Below are positions 28,136 to 36,775 of a stretch of 64,000 nucleotides of DNA, in pieces. The DNA is from Oscillospiraceae bacterium (GTDB lineage Bacteria; Bacillota; Clostridia; Oscillospirales; Ruminococcaceae). The stretch is taken from positions 1-64,000 of the forward strand of contig CABIYQ010000005.1 of the NCBI GenBank assembly GCA_902362965.1, given 5' to 3'. The position numbers and the translations under genes were made by a program. Under the pieces are notes generated by a model, which made no database searches, was not told the DNA's origin, and saw only the letters and a program-made list of their open reading frames with translations. The number at the start of each line of letters is the position of its first letter. The stretch's first letter is position 1.

Positions 28136-28285
28136 TTAGCATCCACAGCCACAATTGTCATTGCAGCCACAGCCGCAGCCATTATTGTTCATAGAACCAT
28201 TGTTACCGCAGCAGCAGAACAAAAGAATTAAAATAATGATCCACCAGCAACTACCATTTCCTGAAAAACCGCATCCACAACCCAT
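28136..28285 (-). CDS. Cysteine/glycine-rich 49-residue membrane miniprotein
   Basis: 49 codons, with AAAGGAGTTGCTAATT before the ATG. Three parts: MGCGCGFSGNGSC at the N-terminus, a hydrophobic helix WWIIILILLFCCCG, and a tail NNNGCGCGCNDNCGCGC. Thirteen of 49 residues are cysteine. It resembles the small clostridial proteins annotated as high-cysteine chorion-like HCB protein 13 and, in layout, YjcZ-type sporulation miniproteins. The function is unknown; membrane or spore-coat association and metal binding or cross-linking are possible. Confidence 0.75.
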   Translation of the reverse strand: MGCGCGFSGNGSCWWIIILILLFCCCGNNGSMNNNGCGCGCNDNCGCGC

Positions 28286-28494
28286 AATTAGCAACTCCTT
28301 TAATAAATAAAATGTATTGAAGCGGAAACTTTATTGTTTGAATCCGTTTCATAGTACATAATATGTTATAGTGAAAAATGTGTTACAGATTTATCGGAAG
28401 AAATTAAAATTAATTATTTGAATTACATCGACATATATCGCATTGATTTCGTGGCATACTTATTAATGGATTAATATGAAAGGTGAGTGGACTG

Positions 28495-30873
28495 ATGAAT
28501 AATAATTTTGAGATGTTTACAAGAAGAGCAGTAAATTCTATTGAAACGGCAATCGAAGCGGCGTCTCAGATGGGGCATACTTATGTTGGTACAGAGCACA
28601 TTATATTGGGGTTTGTTCAGGAGGGCGGAAATATTGCGGCTTCTGTACTGAAATCAAATAATATAACGCTTAATGATATATACGATCAAATGGTATTGTT
28701 TATCGGCAAAGGTGAAAAAACACATCTGACATATGACAATTTTACTCCTGCATTGAGAAGAATATTTAACAGTGCAGCAGCTGCTGCGGAATCGTCGGGT
28801 ACGAAGCTTGTAGGTACTGAGCATATTTTCATGTCGCTCTTAAAGGAACCCGGCTGCGGAGCAATGAGTTTTCTTAGGGCAATGGGAGCAAATCCGGCAA
28901 AGCTTTATAATGACTGTGCAGGCGCATATACAGGGGAGATACCGGCAGAGGTTTTAAAATACAGTCAGCCGGACAGAAAACAAATTCCCACACTTTATAA
29001 ATACGGAAAAAGTCTTACAGAGGAAGCTCTTGAAAGAAAACATGATCCTCTTATAGGACGGGAAAAGGAAATTGAAAGGGTTTTACAGATTTTAGCAAGA
29101 CGCAATAAAAATAATCCATGTCTTATTGGTGAAGCCGGAGTAGGTAAAACAGCTATAGTAGAGGGATTAGCACAAATTTTTGTAAGCGGAAAGGTACCTG
29201 ATGAGCTTAAAAATAAAAATATTTTTTCATTGGATCTTACCGCAATGCTTGCCGGAGCAAAATACAGAGGAGATTTTGAGGAGAGAATAAAAACATGTAT
29301 TGAAGAAGTAATTAATGTTGGCAACGTAATACTATTTATAGATGAAATTCATTCTATTGTAGGCGCCGGTGCGGCAGAGGGAGCAATTGATGCGGCTAAT
29401 ATTATTAAACCTCAGCTTGCAAGGGGAGAGATACAGATAATCGGCGCTACAACTATAGAAGAATACAGAAAAAATATTGAAAAGGATTCTGCTCTTGAAA
29501 GAAGATTTCAACCGGTACTGATAAGCGAACCTGATGAAGATCAGACATTTAATATATTAAAAGGTCTGCGTGAACAATATGAAAATTATCATAATGTAAT
29601 AATAAGTGATGAGGTTATAAAATCTGCTGTGAATCTGTCTGTTAGATATATAAATGACAGATTTTTGCCTGATAAAGCAATCGATATTATTGATGAGGCG
29701 GCGTCAAAGGCTAAAATACGCGGAGCAAGGAAGGAATCATCAAGAGAAAAAAATGATGTCTTACAAATGACAGATGAATTTATTACATTAGAAAGTATTG
29801 AAAAGGCATTTAAAAAGAAATCAAAAAATTCCGTATTGCGTCCGGTAAAAATTACAGTTGACGATACGGCAGGCGTAGTTTCAGAATGGACGGGGATACC
29901 TGTAAAGAGTATTTCAAAGGATGAAGAAAGCAAATTATTAAATCTGGAAAGTAATCTGCGAAAAAGAGTTATCGGACAGGAAAAGGCGGTTTCTGCTATT
30001 GCCAAAGCAATAAGACGAAGCAGGACAGGTTTAAAAGAACCGAATAAGCCTATAGGTTCTTTTATTTTTATGGGTCCTACAGGGGTAGGTAAAACAGAAC
30101 TTTCAAAAGCGGCGGCAGAATTTATTTTTGACAGTGAAAGAAATCTTATTAAAATTGATATGTCCGAATATATGGAAAAGCATTCTGTTTCAAAGCTTAT
30201 AGGAGCGCCTCCGGGATATGCGGGATTTGATGAAAGCGGTACTCTTACCGATAAAATCAGACGTAAACCTTACTGTGTTCTTTTATTTGATGAAATTGAA
30301 AAAGCGCATCCTGAAGTATTGAATATTCTTTTGCAAATTCTTGAAGACGGAGTTCTGACAGATTCTAAAGGCAGGAAAACTGATTTTAAAAATACACTTA
30401 TAATTCTTACTTCCAATATAGGTTCTGAATTAATGTCTGAAAGCGTCAGACTGGGATTCGGAGAAAATAATGATTCTGATGTCAACAGTAAGGTTAAATC
30501 TGAATTGAAAAGGCAGTTAAAGCCTGAATTAATTAACAGACTTGATGAAATAGTGATATTCAAACCTTTGGAGAAAGGCGATCTTAATGCAATTACCGTA
30601 AAGATGCTGAATGAATTAAAAGAAAGAGCTGAAAAAATAGGTATAAAGCTGAATTTTGACAGTAATGTTCCTGATGAACTTATTAATGAAAGTGAAGTAA
30701 AAAAATATGGTGCAAGGTATATTAAACGTTCTGTTTCGGAAAAAATTGAAAATCTTATTTCTCAGCAGCTTCTGGAGGGTCATATAAATAAAGGTGAAGA
30801 AATTGAAGTTATTTATGACGAGGGAGAATTTAAGCTTGCAAGTCCGCTTGTATATAATACTAATCCTTCGTAA
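28495..30873 (+). CDS. clpC: ClpC-type AAA+ chaperone/unfoldase
   Basis: 792 residues from the ATG at 28495; an in-frame GTG 12 bp upstream is a poorer choice. Clp-N double repeat (1-145), AAA1 with GEAGVGKTA and VILFIDEIHS, a short linker (about 405-440) where ClpC normally has a coiled-coil middle domain and UVR motif, and AAA2 with GPTGVGKTE and [13 protein letters not shown]. After the second Walker B, SVRLGFGENN contains the LGF tripeptide typical of ClpP-binding loops, absent from ClpB. It should feed unfolded substrates to ClpP. The short linker raises doubt whether MecA-type adaptors bind. No CtsR box or mcsAB/ctsR genes are adjacent. The 200 bp upstream show no clear promoter. Confidence 0.88.
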   Translation: MNNNFEMFTRRAVNSIETAIEAASQMGHTYVGTEHIILGFVQEGGNIAASVLKSNNITLNDIYDQMVLFIGKGEKTHLTYDNFTPALRRIFNSAAAAAESSGTKLVGTEHIFMSLLKEPGCGAMSFLRAMGANPAKLYNDCAGAYTGEIPAEVLKYSQPDRKQIPTLYKYGKSLTEEALERKHDPLIGREKEIERVLQILARRNKNNPCLIGEAGVGKTAIVEGLAQIFVSGKVPDELKNKNIFSLDLTAMLAGAKYRGDFEERIKTCIEEVINVGNVILFIDEIHSIVGAGAAEGAIDAANIIKPQLARGEIQIIGATTIEEYRKNIEKDSALERRFQPVLISEPDEDQTFNILKGLREQYENYHNVIISDEVIKSAVNLSVRYINDRFLPDKAIDIIDEAASKAKIRGARKESSREKNDVLQMTDEFITLESIEKAFKKKSKNSVLRPVKITVDDTAGVVSEWTGIPVKSISKDEESKLLNLESNLRKRVIGQEKAVSAIAKAIRRSRTGLKEPNKPIGSFIFMGPTGVGKTELSKAAAEFIFDSERNLIKIDMSEYMEKHSVSKLIGAPPGYAGFDESGTLTDKIRRKPYCVLLFDEIEKAHPEVLNILLQILEDGVLTDSKGRKTDFKNTLIILTSNIGSELMSESVRLGFGENNDSDVNSKVKSELKRQLKPELINRLDEIVIFKPLEKGDLNAITVKMLNELKERAEKIGIKLNFDSNVPDELINESEVKKYGARYIKRSVSEKIENLISQQLLEGHINKGEEIEVIYDEGEFKLASPLVYNTNPS

Positions 30874-30950
30874 CTAAATTGGTATAAAATAACAAAACTC
30901 TTGCGAATATTGTATGAAATCGCTAACGGAGAATTTAATATTATGTACTG

Positions 30951-30982
30951 CCCACAGGCTTTGGTCTGTGGGTTTCTTTTTT
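30951..30982 (+). terminator. Terminator of the clpC-type gene
   Basis: CCCACAG / CTGTGGG stem followed by TTTCTTTTTTT. Confidence 0.8.
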
Positions 30983-31036
30983 TAACGGGTATTAAACCTG
31001 AAAAGTATAAAAATATAGGACATTTTTTCGAGCAGT

Positions 31037-31060
31037 AAAAAAAGACGGTTAATTCCGTCT
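31037..31060 (-). terminator. Minus-strand terminator facing the invertible segment
   Basis: AGACGG-AATTAA-CCGTCT hairpin followed on the minus strand by T7. No gene lies immediately upstream of it on that strand; the only minus-strand promoter seen nearby is the one at 31219-31247. Confidence 0.7.
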
Positions 31061-31168
31061 CAATTATTTCTCTGAATAAAAAAACTTTACATAATTTTTT
31101 TTCTGACTATTTTATTTTTCTTTCCTGATAGTCATATCAGTTATAAATCTCATAAATATAATAAAAGA

Positions 31169-31195
31169 TTTCGCAAAAGAACATAATTTGCGAAA
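31169..31195. repeat. Recombinase core-like site, left copy
   Basis: TTTCGCAAA - 9-nt spacer - TTTGCGAAA: 9-bp arms around a 9-nt spacer, the form of a tyrosine-recombinase core site. Positions 31170-31185 are the exact reverse complement of 32377-32392 on the other side of the recombinase gene. Confidence 0.65.
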
Positions 31196-31218
31196 ATTTC
31201 TATAATACACTATCCTTT

Positions 31219-31247
31219 ATTATAGCATTTAGTAATATAAAATGCAA
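31219..31247 (-). promoter_or_regulatory. Outward-facing promoter inside the invertible segment
   Basis: On the minus strand TTGCAT (31247-31242), 17-bp spacer, TATAAT (31224-31219) with TGC extension. It lies 24 bp inside the left site and points left, away from the EPS operon and toward the terminator at 31037-31060. Inversion between the two sites would aim it at the EPS genes. Confidence 0.6.
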
Positions 31248-31282
31248 TAGCTTTTTGAAAAAAATTGGTATTGGAGGAGAAT

Positions 31283-32359
31283 ATGGACGGATATAATATT
31301 TATTTAAGACAAGATGGTCGTTGGGAAGGAAGAATTTCGCAGGGCAAAAAGGAGAACGGCAAACGAAAGTTCCTTTATATTTTTGGAAAAAGTAGGGAAG
31401 CAGTTAGAAATAAAATTGATGAACTGAGAAAAAATTCTATCCGCAGCACTTCAAAAACAGTCGATGAACTTTTTGGTGAGTGGTATAAAAGTATATGCTA
31501 CAGGGTTAAGGAGTCAACCCTTGCAAATTATCGTACGAAGGCATTGAACCATATACTTCCCGAATTTGGGCATATTCCGGCATCGGATATCAATTCCGAT
31601 AAGATGTATTCTTTTATAGAAAAGAAACGAAATGAGGGTTTATCAAACAGATATATAGGTGATATTATTGTACTAATGAAATCAGTTTTTAAATATGCTG
31701 TTAAGACCTACTGTATCTATAATCCTTTGGAGGGAGTGTCACTGCCGAGAAAGAAAACCTCTGACATAAGGCTTTTAGATAAAAAAGAACAGCTTTGTCT
31801 TGAAGAATATGTCTCTAAAATCCACAATTCAACAACCTTAGGCATAACTCTAGCCATGACAACAGGTATCAGAATTGGTGAACTTTGTGCACTTCAATGG
31901 AAAGACATTGACCTTGAAAAACGTATTCTGACCGTCAGTAAAACTGTTCAGAGAATACAACTTCACGAAGCAGACAGAAAGACTAAGCTTATAATAACAG
32001 AACCGAAAAGTGAATCTTCGAAGCGTATTATACCGATACCCGAAGTTGTTGTTGCTTTTCTCAAAGAAATGAGAGAAAATGATGAAGATTTTGTTGTTTC
32101 GGGTACTTCAAGGGTAATTGAGCCGAGGACAATGCAGTATCGTTTTGCTAAAATACTCAAAAACGTTAATTTGCCGTCAGTTCACTTTCATGCTCTGAGG
32201 CATATGTTTGCATCAAATTGTATAAGACTTGGCTTTGATATCAAGGCACTTTCTGAAATACTCGGTCATTCAAGTGTTGAAATAACGCTTAACCGCTATG
32301 TTCATTCGTCATTTGAACAAAAAACTGAATATATGAACCGTATAACTATTTGTGTATAA
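31283..32359 (+). CDS. Tyrosine recombinase (Tn916-Int-like), putative invertase
   Basis: 358 residues from ATG 31283 (GGAGGAGAAT upstream; in-frame TTG codons further up are unlikely). An N-terminal AP2-like arm-binding domain (about 1-50, MDGYNIYLRQDGRWEGRI) is followed by a SAM-like core-binding domain (about 58-150) and the catalytic domain. Catalytic residues are all recognisable: R in TTGIRIGELCALQW, K in the EPKSESSK region, HxxR in HFHALRHMF, GH in EILGHSS, and the nucleophilic Y in NRYVHSS. No excisionase, mobilisation genes or tRNA attachment site are nearby. Together with the flanking inverted sites, this suggests a local DNA invertase for the EPS operon rather than an element integrase. 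Confidence 0.88.
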   Translation: MDGYNIYLRQDGRWEGRISQGKKENGKRKFLYIFGKSREAVRNKIDELRKNSIRSTSKTVDELFGEWYKSICYRVKESTLANYRTKALNHILPEFGHIPASDINSDKMYSFIEKKRNEGLSNRYIGDIIVLMKSVFKYAVKTYCIYNPLEGVSLPRKKTSDIRLLDKKEQLCLEEYVSKIHNSTTLGITLAMTTGIRIGELCALQWKDIDLEKRILTVSKTVQRIQLHEADRKTKLIITEPKSESSKRIIPIPEVVVAFLKEMRENDEDFVVSGTSRVIEPRTMQYRFAKILKNVNLPSVHFHALRHMFASNCIRLGFDIKALSEILGHSSVEITLNRYVHSSFEQKTEYMNRITICV

Positions 32360-32366
32360 ACAAGTT

Positions 32367-32392
32367 TATCGTGAAATATGTTCTTTTGCGAA
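32367..32392. repeat. Recombinase core-like site, right copy (inverted)
   Basis: TATGTTCTTTTGCGAA (32377-32392) is a 16-bp exact inverted copy of the left site. The outer left arm (32367-32376) matches it only partly: over 27 bp about 5 positions differ. Confidence 0.65.
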
Positions 32393-32510
32393 TTTTAATA
32401 ATTGGTTATGAATGTATTATATCCAATTATATAGCTGTTATGAGACAATACCTGGCCAAAATCGGGGAAGCTGTGATTAAAAAGGTGTTATTTGGAGGAA
32501 ATGAGTTTTT

Positions 32511-33911
32511 ATGACTAGATTGAATTATAAAAAAGTACATATCCAATTTGATGAGATAAAAAGCTTTATAAGAAAAGTTGAATTTATTTTTGAAATTATG
32601 ATTCTTTCATTTATTTTTTTTCTTATATGGAAATTCATGTATCATATACCGCTTTTGAGTGGCGGAGGTTATATTCTTATACTTATATATGCTTTTATTA
32701 TGTTTATGCTTTTTTTGTATTCGGATGCTTTTAAATTCGGATATATGAAGTTTACAGATATAATTATATCACAGGGATTGTCAATAATTATTCTTAATTG
32801 TATTACATATTTTCAAATATGTCTTATAGCTCATAATATGATATCTTTTTTTCCTATAATACTTATGACTGTAATTGATATTGCAGCAGCGTTTTTATTA
32901 TCGTTAAGTTTTACTGCAATATATCATAAATATTGTGTTCCGAAACATATGATAATGCTTTATGGAAGAGAAAATTCACTTCTTCTGAAGAAAAAAATGG
33001 ATCAGAGAAAAGATAAGTATTGTATTGAACGTATGATATATTGTGATGATTATACTTTTGAAGAAATTATTACAGAATTTGAAAATTACGATGCTGTTAT
33101 TTTAAATGACATTAAGGCAGAATTGCGCAATAAAATTCTTAAATACTGCTATAGTAACTCAATACGTGTATATTCCGTGCCAATTTTATCTGATATTATA
33201 TATTCAGGAAGTAAAGATATAACCTTGTTTGACACCCCTCTCAAGCTTATTCATGGATGTGGTTTGAGTTTGGTGCAGCGTTTTGTAAAGAGAACTATGG
33301 ACTTGATTTTTTGTTTAACAGCCATGATACCGTCATCTTTTATAATGCTTATTGTTGCGGCGGCTATCAAACTTGAGGATGGTGGAACGGTATTTTACCG
33401 TCAAAAACGTGTAACACGAAACGGCAAAAAATTTGATATTTTAAAATTTCGTTCTATGATTGAAGATGCTGAATCTGACGGAAAACCACATCCTGCCATA
33501 GATAATGATAACAGAATCACAAAAGTTGGAAAGGTGATTCGAGCATTGCGTATAGATGAGCTTCCGCAACTGCTTAATATAATTAAAGGCGATATGTCAA
33601 TCGTAGGACCGCGTCCCGAACGTGTCGAGCATTGTGAGATTTACAGAAAGGATATTCCTGAATTTGAATTTCGCAACAAAGTTAAGGGCGGTCTGACAGG
33701 ATATGCACAGGTATATGGTAAATACAATACAACAGCTATAGATAAACTCAGACTTGATTTAATGTACATTGAAAATTATTCATTTGCACTTGATATAAAG
33801 ATAATACTTATGACCTTACGTATACTGTTTAAAAAAGAAAGTACAGAAGGTTTTTATGAAGCTGATAGCAGGCTTAAGGAAATAAAAGAGAAAGAATTAT
33901 TGAGGAAGTGA
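32511..33911 (+). CDS. Initiating sugar-1-phosphate transferase of exopolysaccharide synthesis
   Basis: 466 residues, polyisoprenyl-phosphate hexose-1-phosphate transferase (WbaP/CpsE type). Four N-terminal membrane helices (about 25-150), a CoA-binding-like central region, a further helix at about 262-285, and the C-terminal bacterial sugar transferase domain with FYRQKRVTRNGKKFDILKFRSM, LRIDELPQLLNIIKGDMS and VGPRPE. It loads the first sugar onto undecaprenyl phosphate at the membrane. First gene of the EPS operon; GGAGG lies about 12 nt before the ATG. The 118-bp leader shows no convincing promoter of its own. Confidence 0.92.
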   Translation: MTRLNYKKVHIQFDEIKSFIRKVEFIFEIMILSFIFFLIWKFMYHIPLLSGGGYILILIYAFIMFMLFLYSDAFKFGYMKFTDIIISQGLSIIILNCITYFQICLIAHNMISFFPIILMTVIDIAAAFLLSLSFTAIYHKYCVPKHMIMLYGRENSLLLKKKMDQRKDKYCIERMIYCDDYTFEEIITEFENYDAVILNDIKAELRNKILKYCYSNSIRVYSVPILSDIIYSGSKDITLFDTPLKLIHGCGLSLVQRFVKRTMDLIFCLTAMIPSSFIMLIVAAAIKLEDGGTVFYRQKRVTRNGKKFDILKFRSMIEDAESDGKPHPAIDNDNRITKVGKVIRALRIDELPQLLNIIKGDMSIVGPRPERVEHCEIYRKDIPEFEFRNKVKGGLTGYAQVYGKYNTTAIDKLRLDLMYIENYSFALDIKIILMTLRILFKKESTEGFYEADSRLKEIKEKELLRK

Positions 33912-33918
33912 AAGGAAT

Positions 33919-34743
33919 ATGAATTACAGTGTTTTAATGTCCGTATATTATAAAGAAAACCCGCAATATCTAAAGCAAGCTATTGATAGTATGTTAAATC
34001 AGACATTGAAGCCGGAACAATTTGTAATTGTTGAAGACGGAAAATTAAATGATTTTTTACATAAAATGGTGATGTTATATAAGGAAAAGTACAGCGATTT
34101 ATTTACCGTTATTGAACTGAAGGTAAATGTAGGGTTGGGTATGGCACTTGATATCGGACTCCAGCACTGTAGAAACGAACTCGTTGCAAGAATGGATTCT
34201 GACGATATTTCGTTACCTGAAAGATGCGAGAAGCAGGTTAAGCTTTTTGAATCAGATGAAAATCTTGTGATAGTCGGTTCAAATATTGATGAATTCTGGG
34301 ATAATCCGACAGAGATAAAATGCTCACGTGTTGTACCATCAGAGCATGAACAAATTGTTAAAAAAATAGGTCGTATTCAGCCATTTAATCATCCGACAAT
34401 AATGTATAAAAAATCTGAAGTTATCAGGTGCGGCGGATATGGAAAAATCAGAAGAAAACAGGATAGGGATTTATTTTCCCGTATGATTAATATGGGCTGT
34501 AAAGCAAGAAATATAAATGAATCTTTATTGCTGTTTCGTTCCAATGCCGATAACTATAAAAGAAGAAAAAGCTGGACTTATTGTAAAAGTACAATTGAAG
34601 TAACATATGCAATATGGAAACGTGGGCATTGTTCGATTACGGATTTAATTTATGTAACAATAGGTCAAATGATTTTATTTTTTGCTCCCATGCCTGTTAT
34701 GAAATTAATTTCGGATAAAATATTGAGGAGAAAAATAATATGA
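33919..34743 (+). CDS. Family 2 glycosyltransferase
   Basis: 274 residues. GT-A fold: YSVLMSVYYKENPQYL at the N-terminus, ARMDSDDISLPERCEKQV with the DxD motif at about 95, and RKQDRDLFSRM in the acceptor region. A hydrophobic segment near the C-terminus suggests membrane association. It adds a sugar to the lipid-linked repeat unit. It lies 7 bp after the initiating transferase and overlaps the next gene by 4 bp. Confidence 0.9.
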   Translation: MNYSVLMSVYYKENPQYLKQAIDSMLNQTLKPEQFVIVEDGKLNDFLHKMVMLYKEKYSDLFTVIELKVNVGLGMALDIGLQHCRNELVARMDSDDISLPERCEKQVKLFESDENLVIVGSNIDEFWDNPTEIKCSRVVPSEHEQIVKKIGRIQPFNHPTIMYKKSEVIRCGGYGKIRRKQDRDLFSRMINMGCKARNINESLLLFRSNADNYKRRKSWTYCKSTIEVTYAIWKRGHCSITDLIYVTIGQMILFFAPMPVMKLISDKILRRKII

Positions 34744-35828
34744 ACATTATGTTTATTATACCACGTATGGGCGGCGGGGGTGCGGAGAGAGTAACCGCAC
34801 ATATTGCAAATTATCTTTCAGAGAATGATTATGACGTTACCTTAACAACTTTTATTTCCGGTGAATCGTTTTATTCATTGAATAAAGAGATAAATTATAT
34901 TGGTGCGTCCTGCAATGTAAGTAAAAAATCTGTATTGCGACAGTTTAGTATGATAAAGGAATTGTTTAAGGCAGTAAAATATATATCAAAAATAATTGAT
35001 GATATAAAGCCGGATGTTGTGATTTCAATGCTTACTACTGCTGATATTATAACTTATATGGTAAAAAAGTATGGAAAATATCATAATTTCAAATGGATTT
35101 CTTCTGAACGTGCTGCCCCTTCTGAACGAAACATTATTTATCAGCGAATTCTGAATAAAATATATCAAAGTACGGATATGTTTGTTTGTCAAGGGAACGT
35201 CATGTTTGATTATTACAGCTTTGTTCAAAATAGATGTATTATAGCTAATCCGTTGTTTTCATTAAAATTACCTGAAATTATTGAAGAAAGAAAGCCTATG
35301 GAAATTGTTGCATCAGGAAGACTTGACCCACAAAAAAATTTTTCTTTGTTGATAGAAGCTTTTAGTATGGTACTCAAGGAAATAAATATTAGTGTAACCT
35401 TAAAGATATATGGAGAAGGACCTCAAAGAAATACTCTTCAAAGTCAAATAAACGAGTTGCAGTTAGGTGATAAAATAATTCTTGAGGGAAGCGTCAGTGA
35501 TTTGCATGATCGTATAAATGGTGCAGCTTTATTTGTTCTTTCTTCAAATTATGAAGGATTTCCAAATGTTTTGTTAGAAGCTATGGCAATGGGACTTCCG
35601 GTTATTTCTACTGATTTTCAAAGCGGAATTGCCCGTGAATTAATTGGCAGTGAAAACGGAATTATAGTTCCAGTCGGCGATGTGAGAGCATTGAAAAGCG
35701 CCATAGTAAAAATCTTGAACAATAAAATATATCGTTTAAAAATGCGTAAAAACAATCCTTATGTGAGAGAACAATATAATATTGATACTATTATAAAAAA
35801 ATGGCTTAAAATTATTGAAATGAGATGA
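34740..35828 (+). CDS. Family 4 glycosyltransferase
   Basis: 362 residues, GT-B fold. N-terminal MGGGGAERVTAHIANYL is the acceptor-domain signature. The C-terminal Rossmann domain carries VASGRLDPQKNFSLLIEAF and the E-x7-E motif in SNYEGFPNVLLEAMAMGLP. A retaining glycosyltransferase of the EPS repeat unit. Start and stop overlap both neighbours (ATGA). Confidence 0.92.
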   Translation: MNIMFIIPRMGGGGAERVTAHIANYLSENDYDVTLTTFISGESFYSLNKEINYIGASCNVSKKSVLRQFSMIKELFKAVKYISKIIDDIKPDVVISMLTTADIITYMVKKYGKYHNFKWISSERAAPSERNIIYQRILNKIYQSTDMFVCQGNVMFDYYSFVQNRCIIANPLFSLKLPEIIEERKPMEIVASGRLDPQKNFSLLIEAFSMVLKEINISVTLKIYGEGPQRNTLQSQINELQLGDKIILEGSVSDLHDRINGAALFVLSSNYEGFPNVLLEAMAMGLPVISTDFQSGIARELIGSENGIIVPVGDVRALKSAIVKILNNKIYRLKMRKNNPYVREQYNIDTIIKKWLKIIEMR

Positions 35829-36766
35829 AAAAAATGAAAGATAAACTAATAAAGATACTTAAAAACCCGGGATACATTTTTATTGCACTCAGTCGTCTTG
35901 GTTTTTTCAAGAAAATGAATGATGAAAAATATCTTTGCATTGTTTACAAAATTAGAACTGGAAAAACGTTAAACCTTGAAAATCCGAAAACTTTTAATGA
36001 AAAACTTCAATGGTTAAAGCTTTATGACAGAAAAATCGAATATACCACAATGGTTGATAAATACGCAGTAAAACAATATGTTGCCGATAAGATAGGTGAG
36101 AATCATATTATTCCAACACTTGGAGTATGGGACAAATTTGAAGATATTGATTTTGATAAGCTTCCGAATAATTTTGTTTTAAAATGTACACATGATTCGG
36201 GTGGACTTGTAATTTGCAGAGATAAATCGAAGCTTGATATGAATGCTGCAAAAAAGAAATTAAATAAAAGTCTCAAACGAAATTATTTTTATGCAGGAAG
36301 AGAATGGCCTTATAAAGACGTAAAGCCGAGGATTATTGCGGAAAAGTATCTTGAAGAAAAAGGGAAAACTGTTCCGGAAGATTATAAGGTATACTGTATA
36401 AATGGTAAACCAATATATATTGTTGTTTTTCATAATCGTTTTAATCATGGTGAAGAACTTAGTGAAACGGTTTACAACACTGCGTGGGAACCACAGTATA
36501 TTTCACTTGATGAACATTTTAAGGTAAGTAATATTGTTGAGTCGGTTCCGGAGTGCCTTGATAAAATGCTGAAATATTCTGAAATATTATCAGAAAATAT
36601 TTGTCAATCCAGAATTGATTTTTATATAGTAAATAATCATTTGTATTTTGGTGAAATAACGTTATATACAGCTTCGGGATTTCAAAAAATGATACCGGAA
36701 GAAATGGATTATAAACTTGGACAAATGATAAAATTACCGAATAGGAAGGAAATAGAGTTGGTATAG
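35825..36766 (+). CDS. TupA-like ATP-grasp protein
   Basis: 313 residues, recognisable from KTFNEKLQWLKLYDR, MVDKYAVKQYV, NFVLKCTHDSGG and the ATP-grasp catalytic region around SRIDFYIVNNHLYFGEITLYTASG. Named after the alkaliphilic Bacillus TupA of teichuronopeptide synthesis; homologues are frequent in EPS clusters and probably attach amino acids or other groups to sugars by an acyl-phosphate route. The exact substrate is unknown. Its start overlaps the GT4 stop. Confidence 0.85.
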   Translation: MKKMKDKLIKILKNPGYIFIALSRLGFFKKMNDEKYLCIVYKIRTGKTLNLENPKTFNEKLQWLKLYDRKIEYTTMVDKYAVKQYVADKIGENHIIPTLGVWDKFEDIDFDKLPNNFVLKCTHDSGGLVICRDKSKLDMNAAKKKLNKSLKRNYFYAGREWPYKDVKPRIIAEKYLEEKGKTVPEDYKVYCINGKPIYIVVFHNRFNHGEELSETVYNTAWEPQYISLDEHFKVSNIVESVPECLDKMLKYSEILSENICQSRIDFYIVNNHLYFGEITLYTASGFQKMIPEEMDYKLGQMIKLPNRKEIELV

Positions 36767-36775
36767 TGGGGGATT

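Noticed and set aside
30901..30925. TTGCGAA at 30901 as a third copy of the recombinase core site
   Set aside because: Only a 7-bp match; the spacer and the other arm do not match the two real sites.
31103..31133. TGACTAT/ATAGTCA hairpin in the gap before the recombinase
   Set aside because: 7-bp arms with a 17-nt A/T-rich loop; too weak to call a regulatory element by eye.
31283..32359. Integrase of an integrative element or prophage
   Set aside because: No tRNA attachment site, excisionase, relaxase or phage genes nearby, and the flanking sites are inverted rather than direct, which gives inversion, not excision.
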